NCBI GenBank assembly: GCA_003243915.1
Contig: QHCC01000037.1
Location: 176-32,936, forward strand
DNA: 32,761 nt
DNA from: Pseudonocardiales bacterium
GTDB taxonomy: Bacteria; Actinomycetota; Actinomycetes; Mycobacteriales; Jatrophihabitantaceae
Direction: 5' to 3'
Part shown: piece after piece, positions 7,661-14,587 of the stretch
Layout of the letters: each line of letters begins with the position of its first letter
Numbering within the stretch: position 1 is the first letter of the stretch
Notes under the pieces: model-generated
Database searches by the model: none
Seen by the model: the letters and a program-made list of their open reading frames with translations, nothing else
Told to the model about the DNA's origin: nothing
Translations under genes and position numbers: made by a program

Positions 7661-8125
7661 TCAGCAGCAGGCTGTCGCGGAGGCGCCCGGCGTGGCGGAT
7701 GCGATGTGATCGGTGCCGCAGCACTCGGCGCCGTCGGCGCTAGGGGCGGAGAACGTCTGGCTGTCGGCAAGCACGGTGTAGATCTCCCACCGTTCGCCGT
7801 CGGGTGCGCCTTCGACCCAGAACTTGTCCTGCTTGGCGTAGCAACACGTGCTCCCGCGTTCGTCGACGGAGGCCAGCCCGGCTTCGGCGAGCCGGCTCTG
7901 TTCGGAATCGACGGTGTCGATGTCGGTGACCTCAACGCCCAGGTGGTTCAGCGACCCCCCGTGGCCGGGGTTCTCGAGCAGGACGAGCTTGAGCGGCGGT
8001 TCGGTGATCGCGAAGTTCGCATAACCCGGGCGCCGCTTCGCGGGTTCGGCGCCGAACAGCTTGGAGTAGAAGCCGATCGCCGCGCCGAGGTCGTCGACAT
8101 TGAGGGCGAGTTGGAGTCGGGACAT
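7661..8125 (-). CDS. cadI: CadI/ArsI-family VOC metalloprotein
   Basis: This 154-residue protein starts at ATG 8125, preceded by GGAGG, rather than at the longer open frame from 8176. It is a single vicinal-oxygen-chelate fold: MSRLQLALNVDDL, then FYSKLFG, PLKLVLLE, NHLGVEV, WEIYTVL. ArsI cleaves carbon-arsenic bonds of methylated arsenicals; CadI is the cadmium-induced relative. H61 and E114 fit two of the iron ligands and C94-C95 is the arsenic-binding pair, but the third ligand position near the N-terminus is Q5 rather than His, as I recall for CadI proteins. Extra pairs C135-C136 and C153-C154 lie at the C-terminus. The gene is divergent from an ArsR gene and shares its regulatory region, so it is probably induced by arsenite or cadmium. 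Confidence 0.85.
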   Translation of the reverse strand: MSRLQLALNVDDLGAAIGFYSKLFGAEPAKRRPGYANFAITEPPLKLVLLENPGHGGSLNHLGVEVTDIDTVDSEQSRLAEAGLASVDERGSTCCYAKQDKFWVEGAPDGERWEIYTVLADSQTFSAPSADGAECCGTDHIASATPGASATACC

Positions 8126-8212
8126 GCGGCCTCCTGAGAACGATGACATTGACAAACGTCTATGTCTTTGCCTCACCTTGCCTCACACATCGATGGCTGT
8201 CAACATTGATGG
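8126..8212. promoter_or_regulatory. Divergent cadI-arsR control region with direct repeats
   Basis: This AT-richer 87-base gap contains a direct repeat, ACATCGATGG at 8187-8196 and ACATTGATGG at 8203-8212, with starts 16 bases apart. A related ACATTGA occurs near 8146. The second repeat ends at the base before the arsR GTG, and a perfect -35-like TTGACA for the cadI direction lies on the minus strand at 8198-8203. The repeats are good candidates for ArsR binding. There is no room for a normal leader before arsR, so its mRNA may be leaderless. Confidence 0.55.
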
Positions 8213-8572
8213 GTGTCTAAGTCATTGACGGTGTTGACGCCAGTCCAGACCGTGGCGTGTTGCTCGCCGTTGATGCGTTCGCCGTTGTCGAGTCAGCAGG
8301 CCGAGCAGATCGCGCCGTTGCTGAAGGCCCTCGCCGACCCGGTTCGGTTACGCCTGTTGTCGCTGGTCGCCTCGCATGCCGACGGCGAAGCCTGCGTGTG
8401 CGACCTGACGGATGCATTCGAGTTGTCCCAGCCGACCATCAGCCACCATCTCAAGGTGCTTCACGAAGTCGGGCTGTTGGACCGCTCCAAGCGGGGCGTA
8501 TGGGTGTACTACCAGCTTCGCACCGAGGCACTGGCCGGTCTGGCGGCGCTCATTGACGACGGCGCGAGGTGA
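8213..8572 (+). CDS. arsR: ArsR-family arsenite-responsive repressor
   Basis: This 119-residue protein starts with GTG at 8213. The winged helix covers about residues 33-105 (LLKALADPVRLRLLSLV, SQPTISHHLKVLHEVGLL, wing GVWVYYQL). It has an N-terminal C16-C17 pair and C61/C63 in ACVCDL. This matches the arrangement I recall for Corynebacterium glutamicum ArsR, where Cys15, Cys16 and Cys55 bind arsenite across the dimer. It should therefore sense As(III) or Sb(III) and release the divergent cadI promoter and its own. The downstream aquaglyceroporin gene overlaps its stop by GTGA, so they are one translationally coupled operon. Confidence 0.9.
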   Translation: MSKSLTVLTPVQTVACCSPLMRSPLSSQQAEQIAPLLKALADPVRLRLLSLVASHADGEACVCDLTDAFELSQPTISHHLKVLHEVGLLDRSKRGVWVYYQLRTEALAGLAALIDDGAR

Positions 8573-9303
8573 CCAGCCTCCTGCTGCGCCGCGCCATGGC
8601 CGAGTTGTTGGGCACCGCGTTCCTGGTTGCTGCCGTGATCGGATCCGGCATCGCGGCGTCCCGGTTGTCCCCGCACGACGCCGGATTGCAGCTGCTGGAG
8701 AACAGCCTCATCACCGGAGGCACTCTGGTCGCATTGATCCTTGCGTTACAGCCGGTCTCGGCGGCATTCAACCCGGTCGTCACGCTGGTCGAACGCGCCC
8801 TGGGCGCGGTCAGCACACGAGAGGCACTCACGCTGATCGCCGCGCAGGTCGCCGGCGGCATCGGTGGCGCCGTCGTGGCGAACGTGATGTTCAACCTCTC
8901 CCCGCTGTCGATCTCGACCCATCACCGAAGCGGAGGCGGGATCTGGCTCGGCGAGGTCGTGGCGACCCTGGGGCTGCTGTTGGTCATCTTCGGCACCGTC
9001 CGCTCCGGCCGCGCTCAGAGCGTGGCGTTCGCGGTCGGCGGCTACATCCTCGCCGCCTATTGGTTCACCTCCTCGACCAGCTTCGCCAACCCCGCCGTCA
9101 CGATCGCCCGAATGTTGTCCAACACGTTCGCCGGCATCGCCCCGGTGTCGGTCGCCCTGTTCGTGGCCATGCAGCTCGTGGGCGGGGTGCTCGCCTATGG
9201 CGTCATCCGGCTGCTCTACCCCGACGCCCCCGCCCTCGCGGCCGAGGTCGCGTCCGAACACCGCGGCCGACCCGCACACGACAGCACGGAGGCAGCGTCC
9301 TGA
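8569..9303 (+). CDS. Arsenic-locus aquaglyceroporin (MIP family)
   Basis: This 244-residue membrane channel starts at GTG 8569, overlapping the arsR stop. It has six predicted spans plus the two half-helices. The first signature is N68-P69-V70 (AAFNPVVT) and the second is the normal N174-P175-A176 (SFANPAVT); the NPV variant is, as I recall, usual in aquaporins encoded next to arsR in actinobacteria. Aquaglyceroporins pass As(OH)3. In ars operons such as aqpS of Sinorhizobium they let arsenite leave down its gradient. Here there is no arsenate reductase or Acr3/ArsB pump in the locus, so the channel is the only obvious exit route encoded here. Confidence 0.88.
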   Translation: MTSLLLRRAMAELLGTAFLVAAVIGSGIAASRLSPHDAGLQLLENSLITGGTLVALILALQPVSAAFNPVVTLVERALGAVSTREALTLIAAQVAGGIGGAVVANVMFNLSPLSISTHHRSGGGIWLGEVVATLGLLLVIFGTVRSGRAQSVAFAVGGYILAAYWFTSSTSFANPAVTIARMLSNTFAGIAPVSVALFVAMQLVGGVLAYGVIRLLYPDAPALAAEVASEHRGRPAHDSTEAAS

Positions 9304-9350
9304 CGGCATCCCGGCGGTCGGACCTGCAGTTCGGGTGCCGCCGCGGTTGA

Positions 9351-9381
9351 GGTCGCGGTAGCAACGGAGCGCATCTGGTCC
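9351..9381 (-). repeat. 31-bp inverted repeat, left copy
   Basis: The minus strand of this stretch matches 13388-13418 of the plus strand at 29 of 31 positions, starting GGACCAGAT and ending GCGACC. The copies face each other in inverted orientation and enclose about 4.07 kb. CGGTTGA directly adjoins this copy on its outer side (9344-9350), and the same heptamer occurs two bases outside the right copy (13421-13427). It lies about 47 bases after the aquaporin stop. Confidence 0.75.
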
Positions 9382-9414
9382 TTTTCACCGTTACAGTTGC
9401 CGGACTTCACCGCC

Positions 9415-9430
9415 CTGCCCAATCGGGCAG
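9415..9430. terminator. Possible terminator hairpin after the arsR-aquaporin operon
   Basis: CTGCCC-AATC-GGGCAG forms a perfect 6-base stem with a 4-base loop, about 110 bases downstream of the aquaporin stop. There is no T tract, which is common in actinobacterial terminators. It could equally serve the convergent GNAT gene on the other side. The rest of the 9304-9553 gap shows no gene. Confidence 0.35.
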
Positions 9431-9553
9431 CTGGCCGGTGATCGGGCGGGCTACGGGACGACCTCGAATCACGGGCAATTCGCGGCGGCGCCGCTCCGCG
9501 GCAGGGCTGTCGAGGTTCGGCTAATTATGCGGGTAAGAGAGATCGCGCGAGGG

Positions 9554-10148
9554 TCAGCTTCGGGTGCGGTGAGCCGCCCACTCATGATCAAGGACCGACA
9601 TGATCACCGCGTCGTACCACTGGCCGTCATGCCAGAACGACTCGCGGCGGCGCCCCTCTTCGACGAACCCGGCCTTTTCGTATGCGCGAACACCTGCCGG
9701 GTTGAATGGCCACACATCGAGCTGAATGCGGTGCAGGCCCATCTCCCGGAAGCCGCAATCGACGATGACATGCATCGCGTCTGTGCCGAAGCCGCGGCCG
9801 ATGTACTCGCGGCCGAGCGCGATGCCGATCGTGGCGCACCGGTCCTTGGGGCGGGCTCCGAACGGGCCGATGTTGCCGACAAGGATCGGCGGGTCCTCGA
9901 GAGTCTCGATAGCGAAGCCGAGATCGTCCTTGTCGTTTGCGCACCACTCCGCGATGCGCTCCTTCGCCTCCGCCTCGGACGGCGGAACCACCCAACCCGA
10001 CGTCGCCGCCCATCCGGCCGGGGTCCATCTCCCATCTCGCCAGGGTCGGAAGGTCGTCCTCCCGCAGGCCACGCAGACGAACCAGCTCACCGACGAGGAT
10101 CGAGTCGCCGTAGGCGAACGCGCCCTCAACATCGTGCCGTTCCGGCAT
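9554..10148 (-). pseudogene. GNAT acetyltransferase gene with a single-base frameshift
   Basis: The N-terminus begins at ATG 10148 (MPERHDVEGAF, then ILVGELVRLRGLREDDLPTLARWEMDPGR) in one frame. The remainder, from PSEAEAKERIAEW through the acetyl-CoA loop REYIGRGFGTDA to VLDHEW, is in another frame ending at 9554. Removing one base at about 9994-9995 (the AA of CCCAACCC on the plus strand) joins them into a normal GNAT protein of about 197 residues reading GWVVPPSEAEAK across the junction. The family is RimJ/RimL-like, probably an amino-acid or peptide N-acetyltransferase. Either the gene is recently dead or the base is a sequence error; the high conservation of both halves favours a very recent event. 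Confidence 0.8.
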
Positions 10149-10244
10149 GCCACTGATCTTGCCGCACCCGGGCTGGCCTCGGGGGCGCCCGGTCGCCGAC
10201 CCTTAACCGGGCGGCTATCGACCGCTGCTTCGCCGGTCGATGAG

Positions 10245-10268
10245 GTATGATGTAAACATGTCTTATAC
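10245..10268. promoter_or_regulatory. Imperfect palindrome upstream of relBE
   Basis: An AT-rich patch in otherwise GC-rich DNA carries GTATGA at the left end and TTATAC at the right end of a 24-base span, with an inner ACATGT. It lies 19 bases before the antitoxin ATG. Ribbon-helix-helix antitoxins typically bind such sites and autorepress the operon, so it probably includes both promoter and operator. Confidence 0.45.
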
Positions 10269-10290
10269 TCGGGACGGTGGTCACCGATGA
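10258..10290 (+). CDS. Possible 10-codon upstream ORF coupled to relB
   Basis: ATG at 10258 opens a ten-codon frame (MSYTRDGGHR) whose TGA at 10288-10290 overlaps the antitoxin start in an ATGA arrangement. It has no strong ribosome binding site and lies partly in the promoter patch, so it may be chance. If translated, it could couple antitoxin synthesis to a leader peptide. Confidence 0.2.
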   Translation: MSYTRDGGHR

Positions 10291-10508
10291 CGATCTCGAT
10301 CCGGCTGTCCGATGAGGAAGAAGCGCGCCTCGACAGCCTCGCGCGCCGCACCGGGCGTTCGAAGAGCTTCTACGTTAGGACCGCGCTTCATAAGTACCTG
10401 ACAGACCTCGAAGACGCCTTCGCCGCCGATGCCGCGATCGATGTCTTCGAGGCCGAGGGTCGGCGTAGCCGTCCGCTATCTGCGCTCGAGGCCGAGACCG
10501 ACTGGTGA
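10287..10508 (+). CDS. relB: RelB-type ribbon-helix-helix antitoxin
   Basis: This 73-residue protein starts at ATG 10287. The N-terminal TISIRLSDEEEARLDSLARRTGRSKSFYVRTALHKYL is a ribbon-helix-helix DNA-binding fold (beta strand TISIRL, then two helices). The acidic C-terminal part (about residues 45-73) is the usual toxin-binding segment. It should neutralise the toxin and repress the operon. Its stop overlaps the toxin start by four bases (GTGA), the standard antitoxin-first layout. Confidence 0.88.
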   Translation: MTISIRLSDEEEARLDSLARRTGRSKSFYVRTALHKYLTDLEDAFAADAAIDVFEAEGRRSRPLSALEAETDW

Positions 10509-10771
10509 CGGCCCGGTGGAGCGTTGAGACCACCGACCAGTTCAACCGGGAATTCAAGAAGCTTGATCGTTCTGTGCAGCGGCGTGTGCTGGCCTACCTG
10601 CATGATGTCGAAGGTCTCGACGACCCTCGGCAGCGCGGGAAAGGATTGACGGCGAACCACGCTGGGGTCTGGCGCTATCGCCTGGGTGACTACCGCATCC
10701 TCGCGCAGTTGATCGACAACACCCTGACAGTGCTAGCGCTGCGCGTAGGCCACCGCCGCGACGTGTACTGA
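10505..10771 (+). CDS. relE: RelE-type mRNA interferase toxin
   Basis: This 88-residue basic protein starts at GTG 10505. The pattern WSVETTDQFNREFKKLDRSVQRRVLAYL, then KGLTANHAGVWRYRLGDYRILAQL, then LTVLALRVGHRRDVY is the RelE/ParE fold. The final GHRRDVY resembles the C-terminal GHR(K/R)xVY of RelE toxins, which cut mRNA in the ribosomal A site. K19-K20, the arginines around residues 77-86 and the closing Tyr are all present, so the toxin looks intact. It sits within the segment bounded by the 31-bp inverted repeats. Confidence 0.88.
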   Translation: MTARWSVETTDQFNREFKKLDRSVQRRVLAYLHDVEGLDDPRQRGKGLTANHAGVWRYRLGDYRILAQLIDNTLTVLALRVGHRRDVY

Positions 10772-11430
10772 GGCAGCCGGGCCATCGCGTATAGGGATCG
10801 TGACGGGCAGCGCAGTGCTCGTGTCGGATGAGTCGCTCGCGGCGCCCTCCCGACGACGCAGGGGTCTGAGCTGGGTGAGGACATCGGCTGCGACGGCCGC
10901 ATGATCATGCACAGCGTGGACGTGGTTGATGTTCACTCATCCGCCGCTCTCTGCGCACTCGGCGCAGCGAGACGGGGCCGCTACCGCACCGGCCGGAGTG
11001 CCGACTTCGCGCATGGAGTCGGCAGGACGGTAGCTGTTGGTCGCTCCGTTGCCCCATCAGCGCCAGACGGCACGCGATGGCCTGGCGGATGTGGCGTCTG
11101 CGGCAATTCTCGGCACTTTTCTGGCGACCAAGATCACTCCGGCTTGCGGCTGGTGACATGTTCGGGAGAACTGGGCCTATAGGCCCAGATGGACAGGAAC
11201 GAAGCGACGACTGTGCCGCCTCCAGGCGGCGCGAATCGGCGACTCGCACGAGGGGGTCGTCGGCAATCCGGCCGAACCCGGCTGCGGGCTCTCGTGATCA
11301 TGGTCGTCCCGGAAGGCGCACCTCTGCGGAACGGCCGGTCGTCGTGTCATTTGGGATCGTCCTACGGGCAGCCGTGCCCGTCATCGTTCGGCTCAGACGG
11401 ACCTCCTGTGCCGACACTTTCGAGTCGTGA
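10772..11430. other. 660-base gene-poor stretch after relBE
   Basis: No open frame here has a ribosome binding site together with plausible protein composition; those present are arginine-, serine- and proline-rich in all phases. It holds the perfect palindrome at 11171-11188. It may be decayed DNA from an earlier insertion. It separates relBE from the convergent LysE gene. Confidence 0.5.
11171..11188. repeat. Perfect 18-base palindrome
   Basis: CTGGGCCTATAGGCCCAG reads identically on both strands with no spacer mismatch. It stands alone in a gene-poor stretch, about 400 bases past relE and 240 bases before the LysE stop. Without a loop it is more like a dimeric-protein binding site or a recombination core than a terminator. 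I have no partner protein for it. Confidence 0.6.
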
Positions 11431-12069
11431 TCAGTCCTTTCGGCCGGTGACGGCCAGGCTCGTCCCGAGCCCGATCATGACGAGTCCACCGGTTCCGCCG
11501 ATGGCAGCCAATCGGCGTGGAGACCTGGCCAGCCAGTCCCGGGAGGTGCCGGCCGCCAGCGCCCACACACTGTCCAAGAGCAGCGCAATGACGGGAAATA
11601 CCGATCCCAGCAGCAGCAGCTGCCACTGCAGATGACCCGCCGCCGGATCGGTGAAGCCGGGCATGACGGCCACGAACACCACGATCGTCTTCGGGTTGGT
11701 CGCACCGACAATCGCGCCGTCGCGCATCGCCCGTAGCGGCGTCACCGGAGCGGCCCGCTGAGCCAACCCATCGGTGAACGCCCGGCGATGCCGGACGGCC
11801 TGCACACCGAGGTAGACGATGTAGGCAGCACCGAGGTACTTCACGATGGTGAACGCGACAATGGAGCGTTCCACCACCGCACCGATCCCGAACGCGACGG
11901 TCACGACCTGCGCGCTCACGCCCACCGCATTGCCCACCACGGTCAGCAGCGCCGCGCGTCGACCCAGCGTGAGCGCTCGGCTAATGGTGAACAGCACGCT
12001 CGGGCCAGGGATCGCCACGATCACCGCGGCCGCGATGGCGAACGCCAGCAGGTTACTGATCGGCAGCAC
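11431..12069 (-). CDS. LysE/RhtB-family exporter
   Basis: This 212-residue inner-membrane protein has about six spans. It begins ISNLLAFAIAAAVIVAIPGPSVLFTISRALTLG, the typical family N-terminus with PGPSxLF and a short basic loop. NPKTIVVFVAVMPGF in TM4 is the second family hallmark. Members export amino acids or their analogues by proton exchange. The start is ATG 12069 (MLPISNL). It stands alone, convergent with relBE. The substrate is unknown; no LysG-type regulator is adjacent. Confidence 0.88.
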   Translation of the reverse strand: MLPISNLLAFAIAAAVIVAIPGPSVLFTISRALTLGRRAALLTVVGNAVGVSAQVVTVAFGIGAVVERSIVAFTIVKYLGAAYIVYLGVQAVRHRRAFTDGLAQRAAPVTPLRAMRDGAIVGATNPKTIVVFVAVMPGFTDPAAGHLQWQLLLLGSVFPVIALLLDSVWALAAGTSRDWLARSPRRLAAIGGTGGLVMIGLGTSLAVTGRKD

Positions 12070-12698
12070 AACCCGACCCTACGGCGCCGGCGTGTCTGCT
12101 CCGCGCGAATTAATCCCTCAACTATCCGCTTGCCGACCCTGCCGGGTAGCCGTGAGAGCGCCCAGTGACGGGCCGTATTGCGAGACGAGCGAGGTCGTCT
12201 TCTTCCCAGTCTCGAGATCCTTGGTCGGTTCTCTTTGACGATCACGCGGTGGCCGTCCTACATCACGACGCCACGCACAACGGGCGGGGAATCAAACACC
12301 ACGTCCCGGGACGCAACTACAACCGACATGTTCCGCGACGAGTCTTATCGGCCCCACGTGCCGCAGGCGCAGCGGCCTACGGCGATTGGTGCATGCCCAC
12401 GGTCAGCCATTGAGGCAGTGCGGGTAGTTGACTGGGTCCGTCGGATCCAGTCATTCGACCGCTGACGGCTCGCGACGGATCGTTACCGTCAAGACCAACG
12501 CGCCGACAAGTACGGCGAGGCCACGCAGCGCTGTCTCGCGAGCTTCGGCACCCCGTCAATGATGATTGATCCGTTCCGGATGAAGGATCGTGAACTAGGA
12601 CAGCGGGCCGACGCAGACTCGACCGCTCACTGCGCCGACGGCCTATGTCAACGGACCCTTCTGTCCGATGACTGAGGAGACGTGGCTGCGCGATGTGG
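12070..12698. other. 630-base gene-poor stretch between LysE and DinB genes
   Basis: The LysE promoter should lie at the left end (an AATTAAT patch near 12109-12115), and the region also covers the DNA beyond the DinB stop. It is less GC-rich than the neighbouring genes. I find no frame with family-like sequence and no tRNA. Together with 10772-11430 it makes nearly 1.3 kb of apparently noncoding DNA inside the repeat-bounded segment. Confidence 0.5.
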
Positions 12699-13250
12699 TC
12701 AGTAGCCGGTACGGCGGTCGATCGCCTCGCGGAGAAGATCCATGTGACCGAGGTGGCGGGCGTACTCCTCGATGAGGTGAGTGAGGATCCAACGTAGATT
12801 GACCGGCTTGCCTCTGCGCAGCCCGCGGACGGGCACGGCGAGGTCCGTCCATGCCGCGGCGTTGGCGCGGGCGGTGACCACCTCGGCCTGATACCCGGCG
12901 ACGTCAGCTGCCGCCGTCGCGGGGCTGATGTCGTCGAAGTCACCGTCCTGGCTGGCAGGGGTGCAGTAGTAGTCCGGGACGTCTTGCTCGTCGAGGAGCA
13001 CGACGCGCAGCCAGTAGGCCTCTACCTCTGTGAGGTGCCGGATGATCCCGATGAGGCTCAGCGAGGATGGTGGGACGGCGCGACGGGCGAGCTGCTCGGC
13101 GTCTAGGCCTGCGATCTTCAGCAGGGCGGTGTCGCGGTAAAGGTCGAGCCAGTGGTCGAGGACTGCTCGCTCGCCACCGGTCATAGGCCCGTCGGTCCGG
13201 TTGTCGTCGCGCTCGGCGACGACGGGAGTGGTCGTGCTGGGGTCGGTCAT
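12699..13250 (-). CDS. DinB/DUF664 family protein
   Basis: I choose ATG 13250 (MTDPSTTTPVVAERDD), giving 183 residues, over the longer frame from 13361, whose extension is arginine-rich. It is a four-helix DinB fold with the metal-binding histidines H72 (IIRHLTEVE), H158, H166 and H169 (EEYARHLGHMDLLRE). DUF664 members in actinobacteria are thought to be metal-dependent thiol transferases, many using mycothiol. It is divergent from arsR-arsM and a paralogue of the protein at 17473-17988. A role in detoxification is plausible from the neighbours but unproven. Confidence 0.85.
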   Translation of the reverse strand: MTDPSTTTPVVAERDDNRTDGPMTGGERAVLDHWLDLYRDTALLKIAGLDAEQLARRAVPPSSLSLIGIIRHLTEVEAYWLRVVLLDEQDVPDYYCTPASQDGDFDDISPATAAADVAGYQAEVVTARANAAAWTDLAVPVRGLRRGKPVNLRWILTHLIEEYARHLGHMDLLREAIDRRTGY

Positions 13251-13387
13251 GCCGGTGACCTTGCCACCGGGTCGCGGTCCAGTGCCATGCGTTTTCGCGA
13301 ACCAAGGAACCACCCCAGACGACCGCTGCTGTCGCGAAGGAGCCATGCGACGCCGTCTCATATGATCTCCTTACGGGCCGAGCGAAG

Positions 13388-13418
13388 GGACCAGATCCGC
13401 TCCGTTGCTACGGCGACC
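13388..13418 (+). repeat. 31-bp inverted repeat, right copy
   Basis: This copy matches the minus strand of 9351-9381 with two mismatches. Read in the phase DQ(I/M)RSVATAT, both mismatches fall at third codon positions, and this copy is followed by PG and a stop, so a decayed coding origin is possible. It sits 24 bases before the arsR operator and about 140 bases upstream of the DinB start. Confidence 0.75.
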
Positions 13419-13441
13419 CCCGGTTGACCCATGCGCATTCA

Positions 13442-13472
13442 TCGTCTATCGTCGATGAACGATGATAGACGA
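13442..13472. promoter_or_regulatory. ArsR operator overlapping the arsR start codon
   Basis: Two 13-base arms, TCGTCTATCGTCG (13442-13454) and CGATGATAGACGA (13460-13472), are inverted repeats matching at 12 of 13 positions around a 5-base spacer. The right arm contains the arsR ATG at 13462. With no ribosome binding site upstream of that ATG, the transcript is probably leaderless and the repressor would sit across the transcription start. Confidence 0.8.
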
Positions 13473-13794
13473 GTTGCCGCTGGCCCGAGCCACCGCGGAC
13501 GAGTACGCCTCCTGGTTCAGGGCCCTGGCCGACGGCACCAGGGTCCAGATCGTCTCGCTGCTGGCGCGACGCGGCGGACCCATGACCGTCGGCGAGATCG
13601 TGGCCGAGGTCGAGGTCGGCCAGTCGACGGTGTCGGCCCACCTGAAAGTGCTGGCCGAGGTCGGGTTCCTGCTCGTCGAACGCCGCGGCACGTCCGGCTA
13701 CTACCGCATCAACGATGTCTGCGTGGACTGCTTCCCCTCCGCTGCCGACATCGTGATGGGGCGCCCGGTCCCCGCACAGGTGTCCACCCACTGA
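13462..13794 (+). CDS. arsR: ArsR-family repressor of the arsM operon
   Basis: This 110-residue winged-helix protein has FRALADGTRVQIVSLLARRGG, the recognition helix GQSTVSAHLKVLAEVGFLLV and the wing RRGTSGYYRI. Its only cysteines are C87 and C90 in VCVDCFPSAADIVMG, just after the wing, a two-Cys C-terminal site different from the N-terminal CC type of the other ArsR here. Two-cysteine ArsR proteins have been reported as selective for methylarsenite, which would fit control of a methyltransferase, but this is inference. It is 22 bases upstream of arsM and its start codon lies inside its own operator. Confidence 0.9.
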   Translation: MIDELPLARATADEYASWFRALADGTRVQIVSLLARRGGPMTVGEIVAEVEVGQSTVSAHLKVLAEVGFLLVERRGTSGYYRINDVCVDCFPSAADIVMGRPVPAQVSTH

Positions 13795-13816
13795 TCGCCG
13801 AGCGCAGGAGACGCCG

Positions 13817-14587
13817 ATGACCGAGCAACCCACGATTGAACCCGCCGACGTTCGATCCGCGGTCATTGACCGATACTCCGGCCTGGCCCGCATCGCGATG
13901 GCGGGCGGAACACCCGTCGACTGCGGGCCAGCTGGGTCCGGCGATGCCTGCTTCGCGGCAGCCGCCTACGACGACGCCGACGTGCCGCAAGAGGCGCTGC
14001 GGGCCAGTCTCGGCTGCGGCAACCCACTTGCCGTCGCACAGCTGGAGCCAGGCGAGGTGGTGCTCGACCTGGGCTCCGGCGGCGGGTTGGACGTCCTGCT
14101 CTCCGCGCGGCGCGTCGGGGCTTCTGGGACCGTATACGGGCTGGACGCCAGCCCCGACATGATCCGGCTTGCCCAAGGCCACGCCGAACAGGCTCGAGCG
14201 AGCAACGTGGCCTTCCTGCAGGGCGCTATCGAGGACATCCCGCTGCCCGACAACCACGTCGATGTCATCATCTCCAACTGCGTGATCAACCTGTCCGCCG
14301 ACAAACCCGCTGTCCTCGCCGAGGCCTTCCGCGTGCTGCGCCCGGGTGGTCGGCTGGGCATCAGCGACGTCACCGCCGAGCACGGGCTCGACCTGGCACA
14401 GCGCACTGTTGCCGAACAACGCGTCGGCTGCTCCGTCGGCACGCTCACCGAGGCCGAGTACCGCACGCTGCTCGCCTCGGCCGGGTTCGTCCAAGCCCGC
14501 ATCACCCCGACCAACGATGCCGGCGGCGGACTGAGCAGCACGATCATCCAGGCGGTCAAACCCGCCACCCCAGGAACCGACCGCTGA
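13817..14587 (+). CDS. arsM: Arsenite S-adenosylmethionine methyltransferase
   Basis: This 256-residue enzyme starts at ATG 13817 behind AGGAGA. The SAM-binding motif I is VVLDLGSGGGLDVLLSA (residues 81-97), followed by GLDASPDMI. The arsenite-binding cysteines are all present: C67 (SLGCGNP), C155 (ISNCVINL) and C205 (RVGCSVGTL). The 50-residue C155-C205 spacing equals that of C174-C224 in the algal ArsM. C36 and C45 lie in the N-terminal region where a fourth Cys is often found. It converts As(III) to mono- and dimethylated, eventually volatile species. It forms an operon with the arsR just upstream. Confidence 0.93.
   Translation: MTEQPTIEPADVRSAVIDRYSGLARIAMAGGTPVDCGPAGSGDACFAAAAYDDADVPQEALRASLGCGNPLAVAQLEPGEVVLDLGSGGGLDVLLSARRVGASGTVYGLDASPDMIRLAQGHAEQARASNVAFLQGAIEDIPLPDNHVDVIISNCVINLSADKPAVLAEAFRVLRPGGRLGISDVTAEHGLDLAQRTVAEQRVGCSVGTLTEAEYRTLLASAGFVQARITPTNDAGGGLSSTIIQAVKPATPGTDR

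Noticed and set aside
11042-11052. Eleven-base match (CGCTCCGTTGC) to the middle of the 31-bp repeat
   Set aside because: Too short and without flanking similarity; treated as chance.
11189-11635. Plus-strand frame starting at the 18-base palindrome
   Set aside because: No ribosome binding site, proline/serine/arginine-rich, and it runs antisense into the LysE gene.
9351-13418. Classical insertion sequence or composite transposon
   Set aside because: No transposase or integrase frame is found between the repeats, and the outer direct repeat is not flush with both ends.
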